6,674 nt of DNA from Pseudomonadota bacterium (GTDB lineage: Bacteria > Pseudomonadota > Gammaproteobacteria > Xanthomonadales > Rhodanobacteraceae), in NCBI GenBank assembly GCA_021798675.1, contig JAJZGE010000099.1:1-6674 (forward strand). The letters run 5' to 3'. Within the stretch, counting starts at the first letter, position 1; each line of letters opens with the position of its first letter. Positions 1-6,674 of this stretch are shown here, in pieces. The position numbers and the translations under genes are program-made. The notes under the pieces were generated by a model, which did not search any database, was not told the origin of the DNA, and saw only the letters and a program-made list of their open reading frames with translations.

Positions 1-1
1 C

Positions 2-3000
2 GCGGAGGTGGTTGCCGAAGGCGATTCCGCCACGGCCTGGTACCAGGGCCTGTTGCCCGGTGTTTCGGTGAGCATGGCCACGCGCGATGGCGGGCACCTG
101 GTGCTGGCCACCTGCACCGGTGATGCGCCAGAGGCACTGCTCGAAGACATCGCCACGTGGCTGCCGCGGCTGGCCGACGAGCTGGCGCGGTTCTGGGACC
201 ACCAGGCCGAGGCCAAGCGCGAGCGCCGCATCCGTCGCTACCGCGATGCCCAGCGCACGATCCAGCGCGCGCTGCTCGAACAGCCGGACCCGGACGCGGT
301 GTATCGCACACTGGCTCAGTCGCTGGTGGGGATCGCCGGCGCGGCGGCGGTGGACGTGCATGTGGTCGACGGCGATGACCGTGCGCTCCGCCGCGTGGCC
401 CTGGTCGGTCCGATCGCCGAGGAGCTCGCCGAGCTGGCGCCGGCGCCGCCGCCCGATGGCGGCCGGGTGCCCCTGCCGATCCTCGCCTTGCGCGAGCGCA
501 AGCCGCAGATCCGCATCCGACCGTCCGAGCGCAACGACATGTCGCCGGTCTGGCAGCATGCCGTGCTTTCCGGCATGGGCGCCTGCGGATGCTGGCCGAT
601 TGTCCTGTCCGACCCGGTTCCCGGCCAGCCGGCCAGGTCGTTCGGTGTGTTCAGCTTGATCACGGTGGAGCAGGACGCATTCGACGAGGAGATGTGTCAC
701 GTGCTCGACGAACTGGCCGAAGTGGCCGGCCTCGCGCTGCACCAGCACGAGCACCGCCGAGCACAGATGGAGGAGCAGCGGCGGCAGACCTATTTGGCCA
801 TGCATGACCCGTTGACCGGGCTGCCGAACCGCCGCGCGCTGGACATGCACCTGGAATCGGCCCTCGAGCGTGCCGAGCGTAGCGGGCGGCTGGTCGCCGC
901 CGGCATGCTCGACCTGGACGATCTCAAGCCGATCAACGACCGCCTCGGCCACGCTACCGGCGACCTGCTGCTGGTGGAGGTGGCGCGCCGGCTGCGCGGT
1001 GCGTTGCGGCCGGACGATTACGTCGCCCGGCTGGGCGGCGACGAGTTCGTGATCGTCTGCGAGGGGCTGCGCAGCGCCGCCGAGATCGAACCCCTGCTCG
1101 ATCGCCTGTGGCTGGCCCTGCGCGAACCCATGCGGGTCGAAGGAGCGGTATTCGAACTAGCCGCCAGCCTGGGCGTCGCGCTGTTCCCGGATCACGCCAC
1201 GGCCGACAGCCAGCAGCTGCTGCGTCGTGCCGACCAGGCGATGTACCAGGTGAAGGCGCGCAAGCGGCAGCGCGACCGCTGGTGGTCGACGCCATTGGCG
1301 GCCACCGCCGGGCCTTCGGAATCGCACGAATTCGAGGGGCGCGCGCAGTCGCCGTACGGGAGCCTGGCCGAAACGCTGCTCGAATCGTGGTCGCCGCTGG
1401 CCGAGCCGCTGGTGCCCGAGGTGGTCGAGGCCTTCATCGGCGAACTGAGCGCACACGATGGCATCGCGCGACTGTTCACGGTGTTGCCGCAACGCGACCG
1501 CATGCTGCTGGCGGATCGCTTCGCCGAGCATGTGCGGCTGCTGATACGGCCCGGGCTGGATATCGAATCGCATCGGCTGCAGGCGGCCCGCGCGGGCCGC
1601 TTCCACGCGTCCGCAGGCCTGGAGGAAGTGTGGTTGCTGGAGGGCGTGGAACGCCTGCGCGACCTGATCGCGCAACGCCTGGGCAGCTTGCCGGTGGCCG
1701 ATCGCCGTCCGCTCGGCATCGTGTTGCAGCGACTGGGCCTGGAGAGCCAGTGGCAGCTGGAGAGCATGCGCGCATTGCAGCGCGAGCGGGTTGCGTTGCT
1801 GGCGCGCCTGAACGCGCTGGCCTGGTCGGCCGACGGCTACCTGGAGCTGATCCAGGGCATGGTGGACGCGCTGGCCGGGCACAGCGAGATCACTTCCTGC
1901 GCGGTAGGGCGCCCCGACGAGCACGGCGAGCTTACCTACGAGGCGGTCGGCGGCGAGGCGTTCGCGCAGTACCTGAGGCAGCTGGCGCGTGGCGAGGCGG
2001 TGCCGATCCGGGTCGATGCGAATAGCCCGGAGGGTGGTGGGCCCAGTGGGCGCGCCTGGCGCACCGGCCAGATCCAGCGCTGCATGCATTACGGCACCGA
2101 TCCAGCCATGGCAAGCTGGCGCGACCGCGCACTGGCGATCGGCATCGTCTCCAACGTTGCGCTGCCGTTGTGTCCTGCGCCGCCCACACCGTCGGCGGTA
2201 CTCACCCTCTACAGCGGCTATGCGGGGGGCTTCCAGAGCGAGGACCAGCAGGCGTTCGTCGACCAGCTGAAGACCCTGCTCGACCTCGCCCTTGCGCGGC
2301 TGGTGCCGCCGCGGCCGGGCACGGAACTGCTGCCGTTCTTCGTGCGCGAGCGCTGGCGCGCCTCGATCGCATCCGACGCCCTGCAGGCGCATTACCAGCC
2401 GGTCGTGCGGCTGGGCGACGGCCGGGTGGTCGAACTGGAAGCGCTGGCGCGCCTGCGGGACCAGGATGGCACGCTGCTGCCGCCGGCGCGCTTCCTGCCA
2501 GCGCTGGGTGACGACGACCTGGTAGTGCTGTTCCGGCAGGTGTTGGCCCAGGCGACGCGCCAGCGCGAAGCACTGTTCCGGCTGGGCCACGCGGTCGATG
2601 TGTCGGTCAATACGCCGGCCGCCGCACTGGAGGACCGGCGCTACGCGGAAGCCGCGGCAGCGGCGATCGCGGAGGAGCATTGTCCGGTCGACGCGCTGCT
2701 GCTGGAAATCCTCGAATCGCCGATGGGTACCGACCACAGTGCGACATCGGGCAAGGCCGGCATGCAGGCGCTCAAGGCGCTGGGCGTGCGCCTGGTGGAG
2801 GACGATCTCGGCGCCGGCTACAGCTCGCTGATCCGGTTGCGGCACTGGCCTTTCGACCGGGTCAAGATCGACCAGGCGATCCTGCGCCAGGTGGCGGACG
2901 ACCCGCTGCGCACGCTGCGCTTCGTCCGCCAGCTGGTCCGCCTCGGCCACGACCTCGGGCTCGAGGTGGTGGTCGAGGGCCTGGAGACACCGGGCCTGAT

Positions 3001-3427
3001 CGAGGCTGCCCTATGGCTGGGGGCGGACATGGGGCAGGGCTATGCATTGGCGCGACCGATGCCGCCGGGCGACCTGCCGGGCTGGCTGGGCAGCTTCCAC
3101 TGGGAATGGGACGCTGCCCGCCCGGCCACCGCGCTCGGCGCCCTGGCCAGTGCCCTGCTGTGGGAAGAACAGTTTCTGGCCCTGCCGTCGGGGCCGGCGT
3201 TCTGGCGGCACCACGCCGAGAATGGCTGTGCGACCGGCCGCTACCTCGATGCCGCGCTGCCGGGCAATCCGGGCCTGCAGCTGGCGCATGCCGCCCACGC
3301 GATGATGCATGCGGCCGCGCTGTCGGGTCCGCACGACCCGCTCTATCGCGAACAGCGCAAGCGGTTCCTCGACCTGCTGATCGAGCAGGTCCGGCTTGAG
3401 GAACAGCCGCACAGCGCTGGCGCCTGA
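2..3427 (+). CDS. Multi-sensor GGDEF-EAL c-di-GMP turnover protein with an internal globin-like domain (5' partial)
   Basis: Cytoplasmic bifunctional c-di-GMP protein. The frame is open from the window edge, so the true start is probably upstream. Residues below count the GTG at nt 8 as 1. Residues 1-60 look like the end of a GAF domain and 80-248 like a second GAF, followed by a charged signalling helix. The GGDEF domain (264-425) has HDPLTGLPNRR, metal and substrate residues around D302-H315, the I-site RPDD (334-337) and an intact GGDEF (343-347), so cyclase activity with product inhibition is expected. Residues 455-590 resemble a globin-coupled sensor with candidate proximal H533. Residues 601-765 look like a third GAF. 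The EAL domain (776-1028) keeps E811-A-L, N868, E900, D932-D933, K953, E990 and Q1010, so phosphodiesterase activity is also expected. Residues 1030-1130 resemble a CZB zinc domain (C1074, H1097, H1101). No membrane segment is visible. The enzyme domains are certain, the globin and CZB calls less so, and the net activity cannot be read from sequence. Confidence 0.93.
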   Translation, partial: AEVVAEGDSATAWYQGLLPGVSVSMATRDGGHLVLATCTGDAPEALLEDIATWLPRLADELARFWDHQAEAKRERRIRRYRDAQRTIQRALLEQPDPDAVYRTLAQSLVGIAGAAAVDVHVVDGDDRALRRVALVGPIAEELAELAPAPPPDGGRVPLPILALRERKPQIRIRPSERNDMSPVWQHAVLSGMGACGCWPIVLSDPVPGQPARSFGVFSLITVEQDAFDEEMCHVLDELAEVAGLALHQHEHRRAQMEEQRRQTYLAMHDPLTGLPNRRALDMHLESALERAERSGRLVAAGMLDLDDLKPINDRLGHATGDLLLVEVARRLRGALRPDDYVARLGGDEFVIVCEGLRSAAEIEPLLDRLWLALREPMRVEGAVFELAASLGVALFPDHATADSQQLLRRADQAMYQVKARKRQRDRWWSTPLAATAGPSESHEFEGRAQSPYGSLAETLLESWSPLAEPLVPEVVEAFIGELSAHDGIARLFTVLPQRDRMLLADRFAEHVRLLIRPGLDIESHRLQAARAGRFHASAGLEEVWLLEGVERLRDLIAQRLGSLPVADRRPLGIVLQRLGLESQWQLESMRALQRERVALLARLNALAWSADGYLELIQGMVDALAGHSEITSCAVGRPDEHGELTYEAVGGEAFAQYLRQLARGEAVPIRVDANSPEGGGPSGRAWRTGQIQRCMHYGTDPAMASWRDRALAIGIVSNVALPLCPAPPTPSAVLTLYSGYAGGFQSEDQQAFVDQLKTLLDLALARLVPPRPGTELLPFFVRERWRASIASDALQAHYQPVVRLGDGRVVELEALARLRDQDGTLLPPARFLPALGDDDLVVLFRQVLAQATRQREALFRLGHAVDVSVNTPAAALEDRRYAEAAAAAIAEEHCPVDALLLEILESPMGTDHSATSGKAGMQALKALGVRLVEDDLGAGYSSLIRLRHWPFDRVKIDQAILRQVADDPLRTLRFVRQLVRLGHDLGLEVVVEGLETPGLIEAALWLGADMGQGYALARPMPPGDLPGWLGSFHWEWDAARPATALGALASALLWEEQFLALPSGPAFWRHHAENGCATGRYLDAALPGNPGLQLAHAAHAMMHAAALSGPHDPLYREQRKRFLDLLIEQVRLEEQPHSAGA

Positions 3428-3486
3428 GGGGGTTACCCGGGGTCTCCCCAGTTATCGGCAGGCGACACGGGACGTGACCGCACGCC

Positions 3487-4041
3487 TCATTGGGCGTTGG
3501 TCACCTCGAACGCCTGCTGCGCCACCGGTTTGCCATCCAGCGTGATTTCCACCCGGTACTTGCCGGTAGGCCAGCGGTTGGGGTTCTGCACTTCAAAGGT
3601 GGTGACGGCGGGACCGTCGGTGGTGATGGCCTGGCTCAGTTCGTTGACCAGCGTGCCGCGGCCTTCCAGATAGCGCCAGCGCACGCCCAGCGTGGCGCTG
3701 GTGGTGCGGCCGGTGGTGGCGACACTGGCGTAGATCGTGTGGGTACCGGCGCCGAAGCGGGTGGCGGGTGCGGTCACCGCATAGCCGGCATCGATCGCGG
3801 TGCCGAGGGTGAGGGTGGCAACGTGGAAAGCGTCATCGCCCGCGGCGGCGGGCTTCGCCGCGCTGGCGGCGTGGGCGGGTGCCGTGGTGGCCGCAGATGC
3901 AGGCTTGGCGGTCGGCTTGCTGCTTTTTGCCTTGGCCGGCGGCGACGTGTGCGGTGCGGCAGCCGTGTCGTCATGCCGGTGGCAGCCGCCCAGCAAGGCG
4001 ATGGCGCAACACAGGGCGAACGATTGGACGAGGCGGTGCAT
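3487..4041 (-). CDS. Predicted outer-membrane lipoprotein of unknown function
   Basis: A 184-residue protein I do not recognise. The N-terminus is a lipoprotein signal peptide: a short basic start (MHR), a hydrophobic core and the lipobox LLGGC, with the lipidated cysteine at residue 20. Residue +2 is His, not Asp, so Lol sorting to the outer membrane is expected. Residues about 21-70 are an Ala/Pro/Lys/Thr-rich, probably disordered tether. The rest (about 72-184) alternates polar and hydrophobic residues with motifs such as TIYASV and GKYRVEITLDGK, which suggests a small beta-sandwich (Ig-like) domain facing the periplasm. This start puts the signal peptide in the normal position. An in-frame ATG nine codons upstream (nt 4066-4068) would lengthen the n-region and sits in the loop of a hairpin. 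Neither start has a strong Shine-Dalgarno. The gene lies 89 bp downstream of queF on the same strand, so co-transcription is possible. The open frame continues further upstream, but there it only overlaps queF out of frame. Confidence 0.82.
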   Translation of the reverse strand: MHRLVQSFALCCAIALLGGCHRHDDTAAAPHTSPPAKAKSSKPTAKPASAATTAPAHAASAAKPAAAGDDAFHVATLTLGTAIDAGYAVTAPATRFGAGTHTIYASVATTGRTTSATLGVRWRYLEGRGTLVNELSQAITTDGPAVTTFEVQNPNRWPTGKYRVEITLDGKPVAQQAFEVTNAQ

Positions 4042-4059
4042 GGCGCGACCCAGGGTGAT

Positions 4060-4074
4060 GGCGGCCATGCCGCC
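4060..4074. repeat. Perfect 6-bp inverted repeat with a 3-nt loop, upstream of the lipoprotein gene
   Basis: GGCGGC and GCCGCC flank a CAT triplet, so on the minus-strand transcript the loop is exactly the in-frame ATG at 4068-4066. There is no T-tract on either side, so it is not a normal intrinsic terminator. A short, very GC-rich stem of this kind may arise by chance at this base composition. If it folds in the queF-lipoprotein transcript it would hide the upstream ATG and leave the ATG at 4041 accessible. Confidence 0.45.
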
Positions 4075-4130
4075 GCAGGCGAGTGTCGTCGAGGCTAGCG
4101 GGTGGGGTGTGAACCGCGAATCAGCGACGG

Positions 4131-4955
4131 CTATTGCCGTGCGCCACGCCGGTTGTCCGGCGTGGCCGGCACACTGCTGCGGAACGGGTTGATGTCCAGC
4201 CCGCCGCGACGGGTGTAGCGCGCGTACACGCTGAGCCGCTCGGGCGCGCAACGCGCCATCACGTCCATGTAGATGCGTTCCACGCACTGTTCGTGGAACT
4301 CGGTGTGGGTGCGGAAGGAGACCAGGTAGCGCAGCAGCCCTTCGCGGTCGATGGGTGCACCTCGGTAGGCGATCTGCACGCTGCCCCAGTCGGGCTGGCC
4401 GGTGACCGGGCAGTTGGAGCGCAGCAGGTCGGAAACCAGGATCTCCTCGGCCACCGCGGCGCTGGCGTCGGCGCGCAGGTAATCGGCCTTGGGCGGGCCG
4501 TAGTCGTCGATCGCCACCGGCAGGCCGTCGATGGATTCGCCGGCGAGATCGGCGAACGCATGCGCGGCGGTGCGTGCGGGGTGCAGGGTCACGCCCACCT
4601 CGGCGCCGGCGGCGGCGCCGAGGTCTTTCCGCAGCAGCATCTGCAGCGCGTCCGCGCTGTCCAGCGGTTCCTGCGCAAAGCCGTTCAGGTAAAGCTTGAA
4701 CGACTTGGATTCGATGATGTTCGGCGAGCTGGCCGGCACGCGGAACTCGGCTACTGCCACGTGCGGTTTGCCGTGGCGGTCCAGCCACGACAGCTCGTAG
4801 GCGTTCCAGATGTCGGTGCCGAGGAAGGGCAGGGGCTCGCCCACGCCGATTTCAGCGCGCTTGGCCGCGCGGGGGATGGGAAACAACAGGCTTGGGTCGT
4901 AGCGGTCGGCGTAGACCGTGGCCTTGCCGAGTTGGGACTGGTCGGGGCTGCTCAT
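4131..4955 (-). CDS. queF: NADPH-dependent 7-cyano-7-deazaguanine reductase (preQ0 reductase), long bimodular form
   Basis: Reduces the nitrile of preQ0 to the aminomethyl group of preQ1 using two NADPH. preQ1 is then placed in tRNA on the way to queuosine. The enzyme is cytosolic and of the tunnelling (T-) fold superfamily. The 274-residue length is that of the long E. coli-type (YqcD) enzyme, with an N-terminal half carrying the QueF motif [10 protein letters not shown] (82-91) and a C-terminal catalytic half. The nucleophile is Cys182 in [12 protein letters not shown], with Asp189 as proton donor and His221-Glu222 in [10 protein letters not shown]. The Cys-Asp and Cys-His spacings (7 and 39 residues) match E. 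coli C190/D197/H229. All key residues are present, so the protein should be active. The start ATG is preceded by a weak TAGG a few bases upstream. No other queuosine gene is in the window. The gene is divergent from the M1 peptidase gene and upstream of the lipoprotein gene. Confidence 0.98.
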   Translation of the reverse strand: MSSPDQSQLGKATVYADRYDPSLLFPIPRAAKRAEIGVGEPLPFLGTDIWNAYELSWLDRHGKPHVAVAEFRVPASSPNIIESKSFKLYLNGFAQEPLDSADALQMLLRKDLGAAAGAEVGVTLHPARTAAHAFADLAGESIDGLPVAIDDYGPPKADYLRADASAAVAEEILVSDLLRSNCPVTGQPDWGSVQIAYRGAPIDREGLLRYLVSFRTHTEFHEQCVERIYMDVMARCAPERLSVYARYTRRGGLDINPFRSSVPATPDNRRGARQ

Positions 4956-5043
4956 GCGCCTAGTCTAACGGTGACTTTCGACCTATCCGTCCGCGCGGCC
5001 TGCATTCCCTATAGTGGGGTGGTCCCCACGACCGATCCCCACG
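4956..5043. promoter_or_regulatory. Divergent intergenic region between queF and the M1 peptidase gene
   Basis: This 88-bp spacer must carry the start signals of the peptidase gene and probably those of queF. On the plus strand TATAGT (5010-5015) differs from the sigma-70 -10 consensus at one position, but no acceptable -35 lies 17 bp upstream. If it is used, the 5' leader would be only about 20 nt. Directly before the peptidase ATG there is no purine-rich Shine-Dalgarno. I see no clear -10/-35 pair for queF on the minus strand. No riboswitch-like preQ1 aptamer was recognisable, and the space upstream of queF is short for one. Confidence 0.4.
5014..5029. repeat. Perfect 6-bp hairpin with a repeated arm ahead of the peptidase start
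   Basis: GTGGGG (5014-5019) and CCCCAC (5024-5029) pair perfectly around a TGGT loop. The octamer CCCCACGA occurs at 5024-5031 and again at 5037-5044, where its last base is the A of the start codon. The GTGGGG arm could therefore pair with either copy: the near one gives a tight hairpin, the far one would close a structure right against the ATG. It could be an operator, a leader switch or coincidence. Confidence 0.45.
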
Positions 5044-6674
5044 ATGAAGAACTCCCTTCCGGCTTGTGCCGCCCTGCTCGTCGCCGCCGTATGCGCGCCG
5101 GCCCATGCGCAGGGCAAGGCCGCTTCCCCGTTCGATCCGCAGGCGCTGTTCGCGCCGCTGTCCCTGCCGCGGCCCGTCAACGCCTTCCGCGACGGCGCCG
5201 GCAAGCCTGGCCCCGCGTTCTGGCAGAACCGCGCCGACTACGCCATCAAGGCGCGCATCGACCCGGCCACGCACGGCCTGTCGGGCGACGAGACCATCAC
5301 CTACACCAACAACAGTCCCGACGCGCTGGACGCGGTATGGGTGCAGCTCGACCAGAACATCTACAAGCCCGATTCGCGCGGCACGATCACCTCGCCGTGG
5401 CCGAGCAAGCCGGGCCAGTCCACCGACGGCTACCAGCTCGACGCAGTGGAAGTGGACGGCCGGCCGGTTCACTACCTGGTGGACGACACGCGCATGCGGG
5501 TGGACCTGCCCACCGCGCTCAAGGCCAGGGGCGGCCAGCTGAAGCTGCGCATCCGCTACCACTACACCGTGCCCGGTGTCTGGGGCGGCCGCACCGCGGT
5601 CACGCCGACCAAGAACGGCGACATCTACGAGATCGCGCAGTGGTTCCCGCGCATGGCGGTGTACGACGACCTGCGCGGCTGGGACACGCTGCCCTACCTC
5701 GGCCAGGAGTTCTACCTCGAATACGGCACCATCGACTACGCCGTGACGGTGCCGTGGAACTACCTGGTGGAAGGCTCCGGCCAGCTGATGAACCCGGGGC
5801 AAGTGCTCACCGCCACCGAACGCCGACGCCTGGCCGAGGCCGCGAAGAGCGACCGCACCGTGTACATCCGCAAGCCGGGCGAGGTGGACGATCCCGCGAG
5901 CCGTCCTACCCACAGTGGCACGCTGACCTGGCGCTTCCACATGGAGCACACGCGCGACGTGGCCTTCGCCGCGTCGCCTGCCTTCGTGTGGGATGCCGCG
6001 CGCATCAACCTGCCCGGCGGCAAGCACGCGATGGCCATGTCGATCTACCCGGTCGAGGGCGTGGGCGCCGACAAGTGGAACCGTTCCACCGAGTACATCA
6101 AGGGCGCCGTCGAGCATTTCTCCTCGAAGTGGTATCCCTATCCCTGGCCGAATGCGATCAACCTTGGCGGCCACGGTGCCGGCATGGAATACCCCGGCAT
6201 CGTGTTCGACGGCTACACCGACAGCGGCAAAGAGCTGTTCTGGATCTCCGCGCACGAGATCGGCCACAGCTGGTTCCCGATGATCGTGGGCTCCAACGAG
6301 CGCCGCCATGCGTTCATGGACGAGGGCTTCAACACCTTCATCGACGTCTACGCGTCGAATGCCTTCAACCACGGCGAATACGGGCCCAAGCGCGATGCCG
6401 AATACGCACCGCAGGGCGGCAATCCGGTGGACGACATCCTGCCGCTGCTGGCCGACCGCGACGCGCCCACGCTGATGGCGCATGCCGACACGATCAGCGA
6501 GAAGTACCGCCACCCGGTGAGCTACTTCAAGGGCGCGCTGGGCCTGATCCTGCTGCGCGAGCAGATCCTCGGCCCCGACCGTTTCGATCCCGCGTTCCGC
6601 GCCTACATCCGCACCTGGGCCTACCACCATCCCACGCCCTCGGATTTTTTCCGCTTCATGGACAGCGAGGCGGG
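5044..6674 (+). CDS. Secreted M1-family zinc metallopeptidase (3' partial)
   Basis: The visible 543 residues run off the window without a stop. The N-terminus is a Sec signal peptide with the likely cut after AHA (residue 22), so the enzyme is periplasmic or exported. After it comes the beta-rich M1 N-terminal domain (about 60-330), then the thermolysin-like catalytic domain. Zinc ligands H404 and H408 with catalytic E405 lie in HEIGHSWF, and the third ligand E427 follows at the canonical 18-residue spacing. The substrate-anchoring loop reads GAGMEYPG (378-385) where classical aminopeptidases have GAMEN. Tyr494 in SYFKG matches the transition-state tyrosine. All catalytic residues are present, so an active peptidase that trims N-terminal residues from peptides is the family expectation; its substrate is unknown. 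The ATG is chosen because the signal peptide begins there. An in-frame GTG ten codons upstream is less likely. No Shine-Dalgarno is seen. It is divergent from queF, with no visible functional link. Confidence 0.94.
   Translation, partial: MKNSLPACAALLVAAVCAPAHAQGKAASPFDPQALFAPLSLPRPVNAFRDGAGKPGPAFWQNRADYAIKARIDPATHGLSGDETITYTNNSPDALDAVWVQLDQNIYKPDSRGTITSPWPSKPGQSTDGYQLDAVEVDGRPVHYLVDDTRMRVDLPTALKARGGQLKLRIRYHYTVPGVWGGRTAVTPTKNGDIYEIAQWFPRMAVYDDLRGWDTLPYLGQEFYLEYGTIDYAVTVPWNYLVEGSGQLMNPGQVLTATERRRLAEAAKSDRTVYIRKPGEVDDPASRPTHSGTLTWRFHMEHTRDVAFAASPAFVWDAARINLPGGKHAMAMSIYPVEGVGADKWNRSTEYIKGAVEHFSSKWYPYPWPNAINLGGHGAGMEYPGIVFDGYTDSGKELFWISAHEIGHSWFPMIVGSNERRHAFMDEGFNTFIDVYASNAFNHGEYGPKRDAEYAPQGGNPVDDILPLLADRDAPTLMAHADTISEKYRHPVSYFKGALGLILLREQILGPDRFDPAFRAYIRTWAYHHPTPSDFFRFMDSEA

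Noticed and set aside
1157..2950. Minus-strand open frame of 597 codons
   Set aside because: It lies fully antisense to the GGDEF-EAL gene, whose motifs are unmistakable. Its product is Arg/Gln/Ala/His-rich without recognisable domains, as expected for shadow frames in high-GC DNA.
3428..3486. Possible bidirectional terminator between the convergent genes
   Set aside because: Only a 4-bp GGGG/CCCC stem with a TCT loop is visible, and there is no T-tract on either strand.
3490..4098. Plus-strand open frame of 202 codons
   Set aside because: Gly/Ala/Arg-rich shadow of the lipoprotein gene, with no ribosome binding site or recognisable domain.
4042..4788. Upstream extension of the lipoprotein open frame to a start at 4788
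   Set aside because: The extension overlaps queF on the same strand in another frame, is Arg-rich without domains, and would bury the lipoprotein signal peptide in the middle of a protein.
5001..5016. T7-promoter-like string on the minus strand (CACTATAGGGA)
   Set aside because: Only the 3' half of the phage promoter matches and the upstream recognition half does not. No phage genes are nearby, so it is taken as coincidence.
5014..5016. In-frame GTG as an earlier start for the M1 peptidase
   Set aside because: It would add ten residues ahead of a well-formed signal peptide, has no Shine-Dalgarno, and lies inside the hairpin arm.
4960..6630. Minus-strand open frame of 556 codons
   Set aside because: Antisense to the M1 peptidase, which has a signal peptide and a complete zinc site. 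The translated product (Val/Gly/Arg/His-rich) shows no domain.

Overview
The window is very GC-rich (about two thirds G+C by eye) and densely coded. The long, bimodular form of QueF, the c-di-GMP signalling protein and the periplasmic M1-type peptidase together suggest a gammaproteobacterium. Xanthomonadales/Rhodanobacteraceae (Rhodanobacter or Dyella-like) is my best guess; it rests on overall protein character, not on a database search.

Layout: (1) nt 2-3427, plus strand: the 3' part of a very large c-di-GMP turnover protein whose 5' end lies outside the window. Its order is [end of a GAF] - GAF - GGDEF - globin-like sensor - GAF - EAL - CZB-like C-terminus. (2) nt 3428-3486: a 59-bp convergent spacer with no convincing terminator. 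(3) nt 3487-4041, minus strand: a small predicted lipoprotein of unknown function. (4) nt 4131-4955, minus strand: queF, the last step of preQ1 synthesis in the queuosine pathway. (5) nt 4956-5043: an 88-bp divergent intergenic region with a hairpin and a repeated octamer just before the next start codon. (6) nt 5044 to the window end, plus strand: a secreted M1-family zinc metallopeptidase, truncated by the window edge.

The genes do not form an obvious single pathway. queF and the lipoprotein gene share a strand with an 89-bp gap and may be co-transcribed. The peptidase is transcribed divergently from queF, and the signalling gene converges on the lipoprotein gene. The most unusual item is the signalling protein. 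It holds intact diguanylate cyclase motifs (including the inhibitory I-site) and intact EAL phosphodiesterase motifs. Between them lies a globin-coupled-sensor-like domain that appears to keep the proximal heme histidine but to have isoleucine at the usual distal tyrosine position. At the C-terminus is a region resembling a zinc-binding CZB domain with one ligand replaced.
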